A program made the position numbers and the translations under genes. The notes beneath the pieces were generated by a model. The model did no database searches. It was not told the origin of the DNA and saw only the letters and a list, made by a program, of their open reading frames with translations. Below, in pieces: positions 8,098-16,041 of a DNA stretch of 64,000 nucleotides. Position 1 is the first letter of the stretch. Every line of letters begins with the position of its first letter. The stretch covers positions 1 through 64,000 of the forward strand of contig JARLGI010000124.1 of assembly GCA_031296115.1 (NCBI GenBank). The letters are read 5' to 3'. The stretch is from Acidobacteriota bacterium (GTDB lineage Bacteria > Acidobacteriota > Terriglobia > Terriglobales > Acidobacteriaceae).

Positions 8098-8808
8098 CTA
8101 ATGCTTGATGATGGGGTTGTATCCTTCCGCCACCAGTTTGGCCTTCATGGCGTCGGCTTCCTGCATGGTTGAGAACGGACCAACCTGCACGTGATAGAAC
8201 TTGTCCTTGGTGACCGGATTGTTGACCACGAAGACGTTGTAGTTCTTCTTACGCAGGGCGCCGGCGAGTGCGACGGCGTCATCTTCCCTCGTAACCGCCG
8301 CGATCTGTACCACGAACGTTCCCGGACCCGTCACATTATTTCCGTGGTTAGCGGCGCCAGCGGTGTGCGGCGCGGTCTCTGTTGGCGCAGGAACCGTCGG
8401 CGGCAGAGTCGCGGCGGCGGTCTTTATCTCGGGCTCTTTGTCCGTGGCTGCCGTCACGGGGCCCTTGGCCGCAGACTTCGCGTCGCTCGAGTTCTGTTGC
8501 ACGGCTTTGTAGAACGTCAGGTTGGACTGCGGATTGGAGGCGGGCGTCTGCTCAGCGGGAGTGGCGCTGCTCTCTGATTTCACCACAACTCCTGCCGACG
8601 GCTTGTCGGCAGCGTCGGAAGGTGCAGTCGCCGGTGGCGCCGCTGCCAGAACTTGTCCCGGCTGGTCGTTCAAAGCCTGATCGCGCGCGGTGCTCCTGCC
8701 TAACGAATAGCCGATGGCAAAGAACACTCCGCAAATCACTGCCAACAGAAAGAACAACCCCAGCAGTTTTCCCGGGCCTAACGTGATCTCGGTGTCGTCC
8801 GCAGCCAT
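8098..8808 (-). CDS. Membrane-anchored SPOR domain protein
   Basis: Protein of 236 aa. An N-terminal cytoplasmic stretch (MAADDTEITLGPGKLLG) is followed by one membrane helix (FFLLAVICGVFFAIGYSLG), a long Pro/Ala/Ser-rich periplasmic linker, and a C-terminal SPOR domain at about residues 160-236 (FVVQIAAVTREDDAVALAGAL, YHVQVGPFSTMQEADAMK). SPOR domains bind denuded septal peptidoglycan, so a cell-division or cell-wall role is likely. It begins 18 nt after the slipin gene and is probably co-transcribed with it. Confidence 0.88.
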   Translation of the reverse strand: MAADDTEITLGPGKLLGLFFLLAVICGVFFAIGYSLGRSTARDQALNDQPGQVLAAAPPATAPSDAADKPSAGVVVKSESSATPAEQTPASNPQSNLTFYKAVQQNSSDAKSAAKGPVTAATDKEPEIKTAAATLPPTVPAPTETAPHTAGAANHGNNVTGPGTFVVQIAAVTREDDAVALAGALRKKNYNVFVVNNPVTKDKFYHVQVGPFSTMQEADAMKAKLVAEGYNPIIKH

Positions 8809-8826
8809 GTTCCTCGCTTTCTCTCG

Positions 8827-9624
8827 CTACTTAGCCGGCGGCTCGGGCTTGGTAAGCTTCGCCGTGTCCGCCGATACCAGTTTTTCCAATCCGGCCAGCA
8901 GATCGACTGGCACCGGGAAGATAATCGTAGTGTTCTTCTCAACCCCGATCTCGGTCAAAGTTTGCAGATAGCGCAACTGAATACTGGTGGGCTCACTGGC
9001 CAGCAGGTGCGCCGCGTCAATCAAGCGCTGCGCGGCGGCGAATTCGCCTTCCGCGTGGATGATCTTGGAGCGCTTCTCGCGCTCTGCCTCGGCCTGCTTG
9101 GCCATGGCGCGTGTCATAGTCTCCGGCAGGTCGACCTGCTTCACCTCGACGTTGGTGACTTTCACGCCCCACGGATCGGTGTGCTGGTCGAGAATCGACT
9201 GCAACCGCAGGTTGATCTTCTCGCGATGCGCCAGCAACTCGTCGAGGTCTACTTCGCCCAACACCGAACGCAGCGTGGTCTGCGCGAACTGCGACGTCTG
9301 ATACATGTAGTTGGAGACCGCCACCACCGCTTTGTTGGGATCTATTACCCGCAAGAAGATGACGGCGTTGACTTTCAGCGTAACGTTGTCGCGGGTAATG
9401 ATGTCCTGGGGTGGAACTTCCAGCGCCTCCTGCCGTAGTGAAACCCGCACGATGCGGTCAATGGGCGCAAAGACGAGGATGATGCCCGGACCTTTGGGAG
9501 TTCCCAACAATCGTCCGAGCCGGAAGATAACTCCGCGTTCATACTCGGCCAATATCTTGATCGAGTTGAGGATGTACAGGACGAAGATGACAACGACAAC
9601 AATGCCGAACAGATTGGCGGGCAC
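8827..9624 (-). CDS. SPFH/Band 7 domain protein (slipin, stomatin-like)
   Basis: Protein of 265 aa; start GTG at 9624, 6 nt after GGAGG. One N-terminal membrane helix ([19 protein letters not shown]) is followed by the Band 7 domain with the slipin hallmarks [45 protein letters not shown] and [26 protein letters not shown] proteins oligomerise in membrane microdomains. Slipins often pair with NfeD; none is present here and the following gene encodes a SPOR protein instead. Confidence 0.92.
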   Translation of the reverse strand: MPANLFGIVVVVIFVLYILNSIKILAEYERGVIFRLGRLLGTPKGPGIILVFAPIDRIVRVSLRQEALEVPPQDIITRDNVTLKVNAVIFLRVIDPNKAVVAVSNYMYQTSQFAQTTLRSVLGEVDLDELLAHREKINLRLQSILDQHTDPWGVKVTNVEVKQVDLPETMTRAMAKQAEAEREKRSKIIHAEGEFAAAQRLIDAAHLLASEPTSIQLRYLQTLTEIGVEKNTTIIFPVPVDLLAGLEKLVSADTAKLTKPEPPAK

Positions 9625-9759
9625 GGCGTGCCTCCACAGTACACAGAAGTTTAGAACGACTACCCGTAAGGATTGTAGGCCTAAGTGGCGGAGTAACCCA
9701 ACTTGGTAATAGCGGCCCACCGGGCGCCGCTCGCAATGGCAGCTGACTCACGGGATGCC

Positions 9760-10593
9760 TTATGGCGCGGCTGTAACGCGGGTTTGCGCTGTCCCCAGTA
9801 CCTGGACGGCATTCAGCGGGCTGCGCGGGTCTTCCTCGTGCTTGAAGAAGGCATAGGTCTCTAATCCGGCAGCCAGGCAGCGCTCGATACGCTCGGCCAA
9901 TTTCATCAGGTCGTCGTGGGAGTATGCGGACTGGCGGAAGCGGTAATACGTGTATTTCGCGGTGTGAACTTCTGGCGTCTTGAGCTTCTCCGTCTCCGCG
10001 ATGCATAGCGCCGCATTGTGGTCATGCAGCGTCTCGAACACGTCGCCCGTGAGCCATGATTCGTGGCGAAACTCCAGCGCAGCCTTGAAGTTTCTCGGTA
10101 GCAATGTCAGGAATTCTCGCAGCAACTTCACGTCGGCTTTCAGGTTAGGCGGCAGTTGAAACAACACCGGCCCCAGATGCTTTCCCAGTGGCTGCAGGGT
10201 TGGCAGGAACCTCTGCAATGCCTCCTCGACATTTTTCAGCCGGCGAATGTGGGTAATGTATTGGTTCGCCTTCAGTGCAAAGCGGAAGTTTGGCCCGACG
10301 TCAGCGACCCAGCCGTTGGCGGCTTTCTCGGACAGCCGGCTGCGAAATGTGTAGTTGACCTCGACCGCCGAAAGGCGCGTCGCGTAGAACTTCAAGAAAT
10401 TCTTGGACGCAACCTCCTTGGGATAGAACTCCGGCTTCCAGATGGTGTACGACCAGCCGGAAGTTCCGACATAAAGCGGCAGACTCGAGGCTCCGGCAGG
10501 TGCCTGGGTTGCAGGCCGGGCAGCAGCTGGCGCAGGGGCTTGTGACTTGACCGTCTTCTTACTAGCAGCGGGCTTCATCGCGCCGGATACCAT
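9760..10593 (-). CDS. DUF72 family TIM-barrel protein
   Basis: Protein of 277 aa. After a basic/Ala-Pro-rich tail of about 45 residues comes the DUF72 domain: YVGTSGWSYTIWKPEFYPKE, AVEVNYTFRSR, LPPNLKADVKLLREFL, AALEFRHESW and YAFFKHEEDP. The start at 10593 is one base after the ligD stop, with GGAGGTGAT inside the end of ligD as its ribosome binding site, so the two are translationally coupled. DUF72 has no firm biochemical function. The coupling to a repair polymerase hints at a nucleic-acid role (inference). Confidence 0.9.
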   Translation of the reverse strand: MVSGAMKPAASKKTVKSQAPAPAAARPATQAPAGASSLPLYVGTSGWSYTIWKPEFYPKEVASKNFLKFYATRLSAVEVNYTFRSRLSEKAANGWVADVGPNFRFALKANQYITHIRRLKNVEEALQRFLPTLQPLGKHLGPVLFQLPPNLKADVKLLREFLTLLPRNFKAALEFRHESWLTGDVFETLHDHNAALCIAETEKLKTPEVHTAKYTYYRFRQSAYSHDDLMKLAERIERCLAAGLETYAFFKHEEDPRSPLNAVQVLGTAQTRVTAAP

Positions 10594-10594
10594 A

Positions 10595-11689
10595 TCACCT
10601 CCTCTTGCGTGCGGGAGCATCTGGAAGGCTGGCTCTTGAAGTGCGCCGCGATTCTTTGGCAGCAGTCGCCAAGCCCGTTTTCGCCGTGGCCCGGGGGAGG
10701 GCGCGTCGTGGGGTCGTACTCTTCACTGCTGCAGATTTGGCCGGGACGGCAGCAGCCTCACCAGCGGCCTCTTTCAGAGCCTCGAGGCTCGGCAGCCTCT
10801 GCTTGAGCTTCAAGACCGGCTGGAACAGGTCCCCACACCTCTGCGCCCGCTCCAGCACCTTGTCAGCTTCAAATACCAGCAGTTTGGGGTCGCCCTTCTT
10901 CAAGCAGTTCTCCACCTCTTCCCATTTCACGGGGGTGGAAACCGTCGGCCGTTCCCTGGCGCGTAGCGAGTACACGCAGATGGTGGTCTTGTGATCGTCG
11001 TTCTGGCTCCAGTCCACAAAGATTTTTCCGGTGCGCAAAACCTTTCTCATGTCAGAGACGACAAGTTCCGGATGTTCCCGCTCCAGCAAGCGCGCCATCT
11101 CGTGCGCAAACGGTTTGGTTTGCTCGTAGGTCACCGCGGCATTCAGCGGCACATACAGTTGCAGGCCCTTCGACCCCGAGGTCTTCGGAAAACACCGCAG
11201 CTTCAAGCGCGTGAAGATTTCGCGAATCCACAGCCCGACCTGGCAGCATTGCACGATGTTGGCGGGCGCTCCCGGATCGAGATCGAAGACCAGGGACGTG
11301 GGCCGCATGATGTCTTTGCCCAACGAGAGGCTGCTGTGTAGCTCCAGGTCAGCCAGGTTCGCCGCCCACACCAGCGTCGGCAGGTCCTGAGCCAGACAGT
11401 AGTTCATCCACTTGTTGTTGCCGACGCTCCACACCGGCGCAACCCGCACCCATTCCGGGCGATATTCCGGACAGTTCTTCTCGTAGAAAAATTGGCCGCT
11501 CACGCCGTTGGGATAACGCTTCATGGTGAGCGGCCGCCCGCGCAGATGCGGCAACAGCACGGGAGCAACACGCACGTAATATTCAATGACCTGACCCTTG
11601 GTAAATCCAGCCGCAGGATAGAGCACCTTGTCGAGGTTCGACAGCTTCAGGTGTTTACCTTCGATGTTGACCACGACCTCTTTACTCAT
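10595..11689 (-). CDS. ligD: LigD-type polymerase/primase domain (NHEJ)
   Basis: Protein of 364 aa comprising the archaeo-eukaryotic-primase-like polymerase domain of LigD: LSNLDKVLYPAAGFTKGQVIEYY, RGRPLTMKRYPNG, catalytic SLVFDLDPG (metal-binding D-x-D), TSGSKGLQLYVPL and the late VDWSQND motif. The ligase and phosphoesterase domains are absent, so this is a stand-alone PolDom that would fill gaps at broken ends together with Ku and a separate ligase. No ku or ligase gene occurs in the window. A basic Ala/Lys/Arg tail of about 60 residues may bind DNA. First gene of the ligD-DUF72 pair. Confidence 0.9.
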   Translation of the reverse strand: MSKEVVVNIEGKHLKLSNLDKVLYPAAGFTKGQVIEYYVRVAPVLLPHLRGRPLTMKRYPNGVSGQFFYEKNCPEYRPEWVRVAPVWSVGNNKWMNYCLAQDLPTLVWAANLADLELHSSLSLGKDIMRPTSLVFDLDPGAPANIVQCCQVGLWIREIFTRLKLRCFPKTSGSKGLQLYVPLNAAVTYEQTKPFAHEMARLLEREHPELVVSDMRKVLRTGKIFVDWSQNDDHKTTICVYSLRARERPTVSTPVKWEEVENCLKKGDPKLLVFEADKVLERAQRCGDLFQPVLKLKQRLPSLEALKEAAGEAAAVPAKSAAVKSTTPRRALPRATAKTGLATAAKESRRTSRASLPDAPARKRR

Positions 11690-11892
11690 TGTCCCTCATT
11701 GCAATATGAGAAATGATGCATTGTGGCACAATCCGGCTTTTCTTTTCGCCGTCAACAACGCCCGGCGCCGCCTACCTGGTCTTCGAGGGCTGAGTCAATG
11801 CAGATAACACCTATGTGCATTTCCGTGTAGCCTGATTTGGGGTACTAGCACGATTGTTGGAGAAACCCGGCGCTCAACTCGTAGGATTTCGC

Positions 11893-11898
11893 TATAAT
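11893..11898 (+). promoter_or_regulatory. -10 box for the 11935 gene
   Basis: TATAAT at 11893-11898, about 37 nt before the ATG. No good -35 hexamer lies 16-18 nt upstream, so this is only a partial sigma-70 promoter match. Confidence 0.45.
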
Positions 11899-11934
11899 TC
11901 TGCACCGCAGTTGAAAGTGATGAAGGAGTGTGCA

Positions 11935-12729
11935 ATGAAGAAGCTGTTTTTCCTGGCGGCCCTTGCGGCCTTGTTGTTGCCCACGCTGGCGGTGGCGCAG
12001 AGCGCCTTCGACGGCACATGGAAGATTGATATGAACAAGGTCGATTTCCCCAAGAAGCCCGACGTCTACGTGCTGCAGAATGGCATGTACGATTGCAAGA
12101 CTTGCGTTCCGCCTTACCAAGTCAAAGCAGACGGTGCGGACCAACCGGTCACTGGACATCCCTACTTCGATACGGTCGCGGTTAAAGCAGTAAACGATCA
12201 CGAAGTTGAAATGACGCAGAAGAAAAACGGAAAGGTTGTTGCCACGTCGACCACAACCGTCTCGCCTGACGGCAAGACTGCGATGTTCAGCTTCAGCGAT
12301 TCCAGCAACACGAATGGCGGTCCTCCGGTAACCGGCAAGGGCGAAGCGGTACGTGTGGCGAAGGGTCCGGCTGGCTCCAACGCCATCTCTGGTTCCTGGC
12401 GAACCACCAAGATCGAGAGCATGTCTGACAACGCAACTACGTGGACGTACAGGGTCAGTGGTGACGAGATCACCATGACCAATCCGACGGGCCAGTCTTA
12501 CACCGCCAAATTGAATGGCGCGGACGCGCCCATGAAGGGCGATCCGGGCGTCAGCAGCGTGTCGGTAAAGATGATGGGCAAGGACACGCTGGAGGAGACC
12601 GACAAGCGCGATGGCAAGGCGATCGGCGTCTTCAAAATGAAGGTGGCCTCCGACGGCAAGACCGCCAAAGCCAGCTACGAGGACAAGCTGCAAAAGACCA
12701 CGACTGACTTCGACGTGACCAAGCAGTAG
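11935..12729 (+). CDS. Secreted beta-rich protein with two lipocalin-like repeats
   Basis: Protein of 264 aa with an AAGGAG ribosome binding site 7 nt before the ATG. Signal peptide MKKLFFLAALAALLLPTLAVAQ is followed by SAFDGTWKIDMNKVDFPKKPD. The body holds two similar halves: FDGTWKIDM... and ISGSWRTTKIE..., each followed by SYTVK/TYRV and threonine-rich strands, which suggests an internal duplication of a small beta-barrel unit. Several acidobacterial secreted proteins look like this, but no function is known. It stands alone, with a hairpin (12772-12813) and a bidirectional terminator downstream. Confidence 0.75.
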   Translation: MKKLFFLAALAALLLPTLAVAQSAFDGTWKIDMNKVDFPKKPDVYVLQNGMYDCKTCVPPYQVKADGADQPVTGHPYFDTVAVKAVNDHEVEMTQKKNGKVVATSTTTVSPDGKTAMFSFSDSSNTNGGPPVTGKGEAVRVAKGPAGSNAISGSWRTTKIESMSDNATTWTYRVSGDEITMTNPTGQSYTAKLNGADAPMKGDPGVSSVSVKMMGKDTLEETDKRDGKAIGVFKMKVASDGKTAKASYEDKLQKTTTDFDVTKQ

Positions 12730-12771
12730 GTCTTTCGTCACAACTGGCCTTTCTTTGGCCCTAGAAAGTGC

Positions 12772-12813
12772 CAGCCTTCACGCTCCGGACTGATTGACCG
12801 AAGCGGAAGGCTG
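12772..12813. repeat. Long imperfect hairpin with adjoining dispersed repeat
   Basis: CAGCCTTC and GAAGGCTG close an outer stem; inside, CGCTCCGG pairs imperfectly with CCGAAGCG. Just after it lies GCTCAGGATGACAG (near 12830), a word seen again at 57105 and 58725 in this window. It looks like a dispersed palindromic repeat rather than a simple terminator. Confidence 0.5.
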
Positions 12814-12879
12814 GGCTGTACCGTTCGGCGCTCAGGATGACAGCAGCTAAGCACTCGAATTCCGGCTGGCACTGAGAGA

Positions 12880-12903
12880 AAAGCCCGGCTTCCGCCGGGC
12901 TTT
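12880..12903. terminator. Bidirectional rho-independent terminator
   Basis: AAAGCCCGGC-TTCC-GCCGGGCTTT forms a perfect stem with A/T runs on both sides. It sits between convergent genes (11935-12729 plus, 12929-13957 minus) and could stop both transcripts. Confidence 0.85.
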
Positions 12904-12928
12904 AACGTGACTTCCATTCGCAAAGGGG

Positions 12929-13957
12929 TTACTGCGTGATGGTCTTGACCGCGTCGCCCACCTTGAAGTCAGAGCCGGAAACCGGAGTACCGACAGCGGA
13001 AATGTCGTCCACATCCGTTAGGCGAATCACGCCCACGGGTGACGTCATACGGCGAATCACCGCCCCGCTCGATGGGTCCTTGATTTCCTTGGTCACGCGC
13101 TGCACGGTAAGCTGATCGCCGACCTTCAGCCCGGCCTTAGCGCCAACGTTGAGCACGACCTGGCCGCCGTCCACCGCCGCAACCACACCTTCGACGACGA
13201 CGGTACGCATCTCCAGCTTGCTGTTGTCGGCGATGAGTTCCCCGCTCATCTGCTTGACGGCAGCGTTAATGGCTTCCCCGATAATGGTCTGCTGGAAATC
13301 GCTGCTGCCGAAGTCCACCGCGCCGCCGCCCCAGCCATGCCAGTTGCCGCCGCCGCCCAGCAGCGAGGTGCTCTCCCGCGTCGACTCGCCCTTGCCGGTC
13401 GCGACTCCCATGATTTCCGCGGTGTCGATGTTCACAAGGCGGGCGTCAACTACGCAAATGGCCTTACTGCTCTTATGCTTGAAGCCGCCCAGGCCATATC
13501 CACCCCAGCCGCCGCCACCGCCGCCGACGTTGGTGTTCTTGTTATCGTTGCCGAACTGCGTGATGCTGCCCACGATGATGGCATCCACGCCCAGCAGCTT
13601 GCCGATCTTGGCGGCCGAATTAGAGTTGGCGCGGTCGCTGTTGGAGAAGTTTTGCTCAGCCAAAATTTTGTCCATGGCCTTGCGTTCGATGACCGAGTAG
13701 GTACCGTCCTGCACCAGGTTCCGCACCAGCAGGTCAGAGATACCTTTGCCGATGTCCACGTTGGTGCCAAACACCGCAGCGGAATTGCTCATTACGGTCG
13801 CGTAGTCGAAATCGAATATGGCGACCCGTTTCTTGCGGCCCTGGTGCGCGGGCGCGGACGGGGAGGTTCCGGTGGAGGAAACCGGCATGGATTGCGCTTG
13901 TGCGCCGGCAACAAATGACGCCAGAATCAAAGTGATCCAAAAAATCTTGCTCATCAT
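12929..13957 (-). CDS. CsgG-family secreted protein
   Basis: Protein of 342 aa. The ATG at 13957 follows GGAG by 6 nt; a second ATG at 13954 is equally possible. After the signal peptide (SKIFWITLILASFVAGAQAQ) comes the CsgG-type domain: KKRVAIFDFDYATV, GKGISDLLVRNLVQDGTYSVIERKAMDKILAEQ and GKLLGVDAIIVGSITQFG. Two Gly/Trp-rich inserts (GGGGGGWGGYGLGG and LGGGGNWHGWGGG) interrupt the domain. CsgG proper is a curli secretion channel; this protein lacks an evident lipobox and other csg genes, so it is probably a CsgG-like periplasmic/outer-membrane protein. The C-terminal 90 residues are an extra beta-rich domain (AKAGLKVGDQLTVQRV). Confidence 0.85.
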   Translation of the reverse strand: MMSKIFWITLILASFVAGAQAQSMPVSSTGTSPSAPAHQGRKKRVAIFDFDYATVMSNSAAVFGTNVDIGKGISDLLVRNLVQDGTYSVIERKAMDKILAEQNFSNSDRANSNSAAKIGKLLGVDAIIVGSITQFGNDNKNTNVGGGGGGWGGYGLGGFKHKSSKAICVVDARLVNIDTAEIMGVATGKGESTRESTSLLGGGGNWHGWGGGAVDFGSSDFQQTIIGEAINAAVKQMSGELIADNSKLEMRTVVVEGVVAAVDGGQVVLNVGAKAGLKVGDQLTVQRVTKEIKDPSSGAVIRRMTSPVGVIRLTDVDDISAVGTPVSGSDFKVGDAVKTITQ

Positions 13958-14129
13958 CCTTCGCTCCATTTGATATTCGAAGAGGGACTGGCCTATCGGG
14001 AGACAGCTTGGACTAGCTGGCCTCCCACAACAGTGGAAGCCAATCTTTTACCGCCGACACGGATTGTACTGTGAAACATAGGTTCACGGCACCGATTTCT
14101 GCGGCGCGCCGGCCGGTGTGCTGCCTCTC

Positions 14130-14246
14130 TTATCTTAACTTCTTCGCGGCTGCTTGGGTCGCCACCGGCTTCACGCTGGCGGCGGGAACATAACCCACGC
14201 GCCGCGCCGCGGCGGCCAGTTCCTTGATCTCTATGACGAAAGTCAC
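14130..14246 (-). CDS. Possible 38-aa protein overlapping sua5
   Basis: A GTG whose last bases overlap the sua5 TGA stop (GTGA) opens a 38-codon frame, VTFVIEIKELAAAARRVGYV then a basic PVATQAAAKKLR end. GGAGGAA lies 12 nt upstream, inside sua5. The placement is that of a coupled last gene of the thrC-DUF1906-sua5 unit. No family is recognised and it may be a chance frame. Confidence 0.35.
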   Translation of the reverse strand: MTFVIEIKELAAAARRVGYVPAASVKPVATQAAAKKLR

Positions 14247-15214
14247 GAATACGCGGGTTCTTCCTCCCAACTAGCGCGCCGCAGGCGGTCGAGCACGGCC
14301 TCCCATTCGGCCACATCCTCCGGAGTGTCGACCGCAATCCAGTCCAGCTTGCTTTCATCCAGGTAATGCAGCACTTGGTAGAGTTTCGCCGCATACGCCT
14401 CGGCATGGCCCGGCATCTGCACCGGTTCTTGCACGGGATGCGCGGGGCGACATCGGAGTTGTAGGTAAGCCCCCTTTCCCTCATCAGGGACTTCCCCTTT
14501 GTGAACCAGCAGTAATCGCGTCTGCGGGCTGTAATGCTGCGCATGCATCCCGGGGGAGGGATGGGCTTGCAGAGGCGTTTCGGTGCTCAGCGTGATGGGC
14601 CCTATGAGCGCTTCAATCTGCGGTCGCGACACGCCGCCCGGACGCAGGTGCACTGCCTTGCCTCCGGCGAGCGAGAGCACGGTCGACTCGATTCCCACCG
14701 CGCAGGGGCCGCCATCAAGAACGTAATCTACGCGGTCGCCAAGACTGCGCCGAACATGCTCGGCAGTCGTCGGCGAAAGCTGGGTGAAACGGTTGGCGCT
14801 CGGGGCGGCGATGGGAACTCCGGCAGCTTCAATCAGCTTTACGGCGACGGGATGGGATGGCATCCGAATGCCGACGGTGCCCAGCCCTGCGGTTACCAAA
14901 TCGGGAACAGATGGCCGTTTCTTGAGTACTAGAGTAAGCGGTCCCGGCCAGAACGCTCGTGCCAGCACCTCCGCCTGCTCCGGCCACTCGGCCGCAACGA
15001 GCTTTACCATCTTCATGCTGCTGACATGCACGATGATTGGGCTCGACTGCGGCCTGCCTTTTGCGTCGAAAATCCGCTGGACTGCCTCACCATCGAGCGC
15101 ATTCGCGCCCAGCCCATAAACCGTCTCGGTGGGAAACGCCACGAGTTTGCCGGAGCGCAACAGCCCAGATGCGTGGAGAATCTCGCCTTCCGGAGAATTG
15201 GCGCGGTGCGTCAT
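14243..15214 (-). CDS. sua5: L-threonylcarbamoyladenylate synthase
   Basis: Protein of 323 aa. It makes threonylcarbamoyl-AMP from threonine, bicarbonate and ATP, the first step of the universal t6A37 tRNA modification. The YrdC/Sua5 domain is clear: GKLVAFPTETVYGLGANALD, IFDAKGRPQSSPIIVHV, FWPGPLTLVLKK, VGIRMPSHPVA, PIAAPSANRFTQLSPTTAEH and ESTVLSL. The C-terminal ~110 residues match the extra Sua5 domain (SPGMHAQHYSPQTRLLLV), so it is the long form. The ATG at 15214 overlaps the stop of the upstream gene as ATGA. Threonine is its substrate, fitting its place downstream of threonine synthase. Confidence 0.95.
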   Translation of the reverse strand: MTHRANSPEGEILHASGLLRSGKLVAFPTETVYGLGANALDGEAVQRIFDAKGRPQSSPIIVHVSSMKMVKLVAAEWPEQAEVLARAFWPGPLTLVLKKRPSVPDLVTAGLGTVGIRMPSHPVAVKLIEAAGVPIAAPSANRFTQLSPTTAEHVRRSLGDRVDYVLDGGPCAVGIESTVLSLAGGKAVHLRPGGVSRPQIEALIGPITLSTETPLQAHPSPGMHAQHYSPQTRLLLVHKGEVPDEGKGAYLQLRCRPAHPVQEPVQMPGHAEAYAAKLYQVLHYLDESKLDWIAVDTPEDVAEWEAVLDRLRRASWEEEPAYS

Positions 15215-16041
15215 GGCGTTCGTCCATGCGACGGGTCGGGGGAGTTCGCGGTGTCCACGTCCACGTGCAGGCCCGAGCTCGAGGGCGTTCCCGGCGGATA
15301 GCAGTTGCCGTCCTGAGCATAGGTCTGGCGACAGGCCGCTGTCATCTCCGGGCGTCGCGGAGATTGGGCAAACTGCCATGCATCGGCAAACGCAAGGCCA
15401 CTTTCTGCTGGCCTTGGTGGCGCTTTGGGAAAGACACATCCTGGCGACGGTCCACACTGGTCATTGCTGATGAAAAAGTGAAGGTCGCGCGCTCCGGCGT
15501 GCTCGCGAATGTCGTTCGCGGTTACCACCGAGACAGTGCTCGATTCGCGGAACGGTATGCCGGAGCAGTAAATGCCGGCGCGATATCCGCCAGCCACCAC
15601 GGCATCCGCCCAGGCGTGAATGTAAACGCGCTGCTCGGGCAACATGCGCCCACCCTGCTCCTGATCAAGAAAGAGGACCGCGCCTTTGGGAAAACCTTCG
15701 CGTCGCGCGGCTTGCAAAGCCGTCGCTGAATCGCTGGCACCCACGCGGGCGGCATTGCCAGACGCTTTGAGTTGTGAGTATTCCCGCCCATTGAACAGCA
15801 GCAGAAATCCGTAGCCCACATCTTGCAGCGCCGGCCGCTTGCCTTGCCACACATTGCGATTCGCGCCCGGAGGATTGTTCAGCCAGTATCCGGTGAACGC
15901 GAACGTCTCGTGCAGCGTTTTCATGGCGGCGTCGCCAGGATAGTCGTTGCGGTCGAAACCGAGATACGACTGCGCCGCAGCCGGCAGGGCGCAGACGAGC
16001 AGAATCAGCCCTACCGTGAACAGCGACCTAATAGGGCCCAA
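15211..16041 (-). CDS. Secreted DUF1906 (Rv2525c-like) glycoside-hydrolase-like protein
   Basis: Protein of 276 aa. The start is TTG at 16041, 5 nt after GGAGG and inside the end of thrC. A signal peptide (SLFTVGLILLVCALPAAAQ) is followed by YLGFDRNDYPGDAAMKTLHETFAFTGYWLNNPPG and GKRPALQDVGYGFLLLFNGRE. Later come VLFLDQEQGGRMLPEQ and GGYRAGIYCSG. These match the DUF1906 TIM-barrel related to lysozyme-like glycosidases and suggest a cell-wall or surface role (family knowledge). The Asp/Glu pair in FLDQEQGG is a plausible active-site element. Why it lies between thrC and sua5 is unknown. Confidence 0.82.
   Translation of the reverse strand: MGPIRSLFTVGLILLVCALPAAAQSYLGFDRNDYPGDAAMKTLHETFAFTGYWLNNPPGANRNVWQGKRPALQDVGYGFLLLFNGREYSQLKASGNAARVGASDSATALQAARREGFPKGAVLFLDQEQGGRMLPEQRVYIHAWADAVVAGGYRAGIYCSGIPFRESSTVSVVTANDIREHAGARDLHFFISNDQCGPSPGCVFPKAPPRPAESGLAFADAWQFAQSPRRPEMTAACRQTYAQDGNCYPPGTPSSSGLHVDVDTANSPDPSHGRTP

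Noticed and set aside
13310-13530. GGC-rich repeats as non-coding repeat
   Set aside because: In frame with Gly/Trp-rich inserts of the CsgG-like protein.
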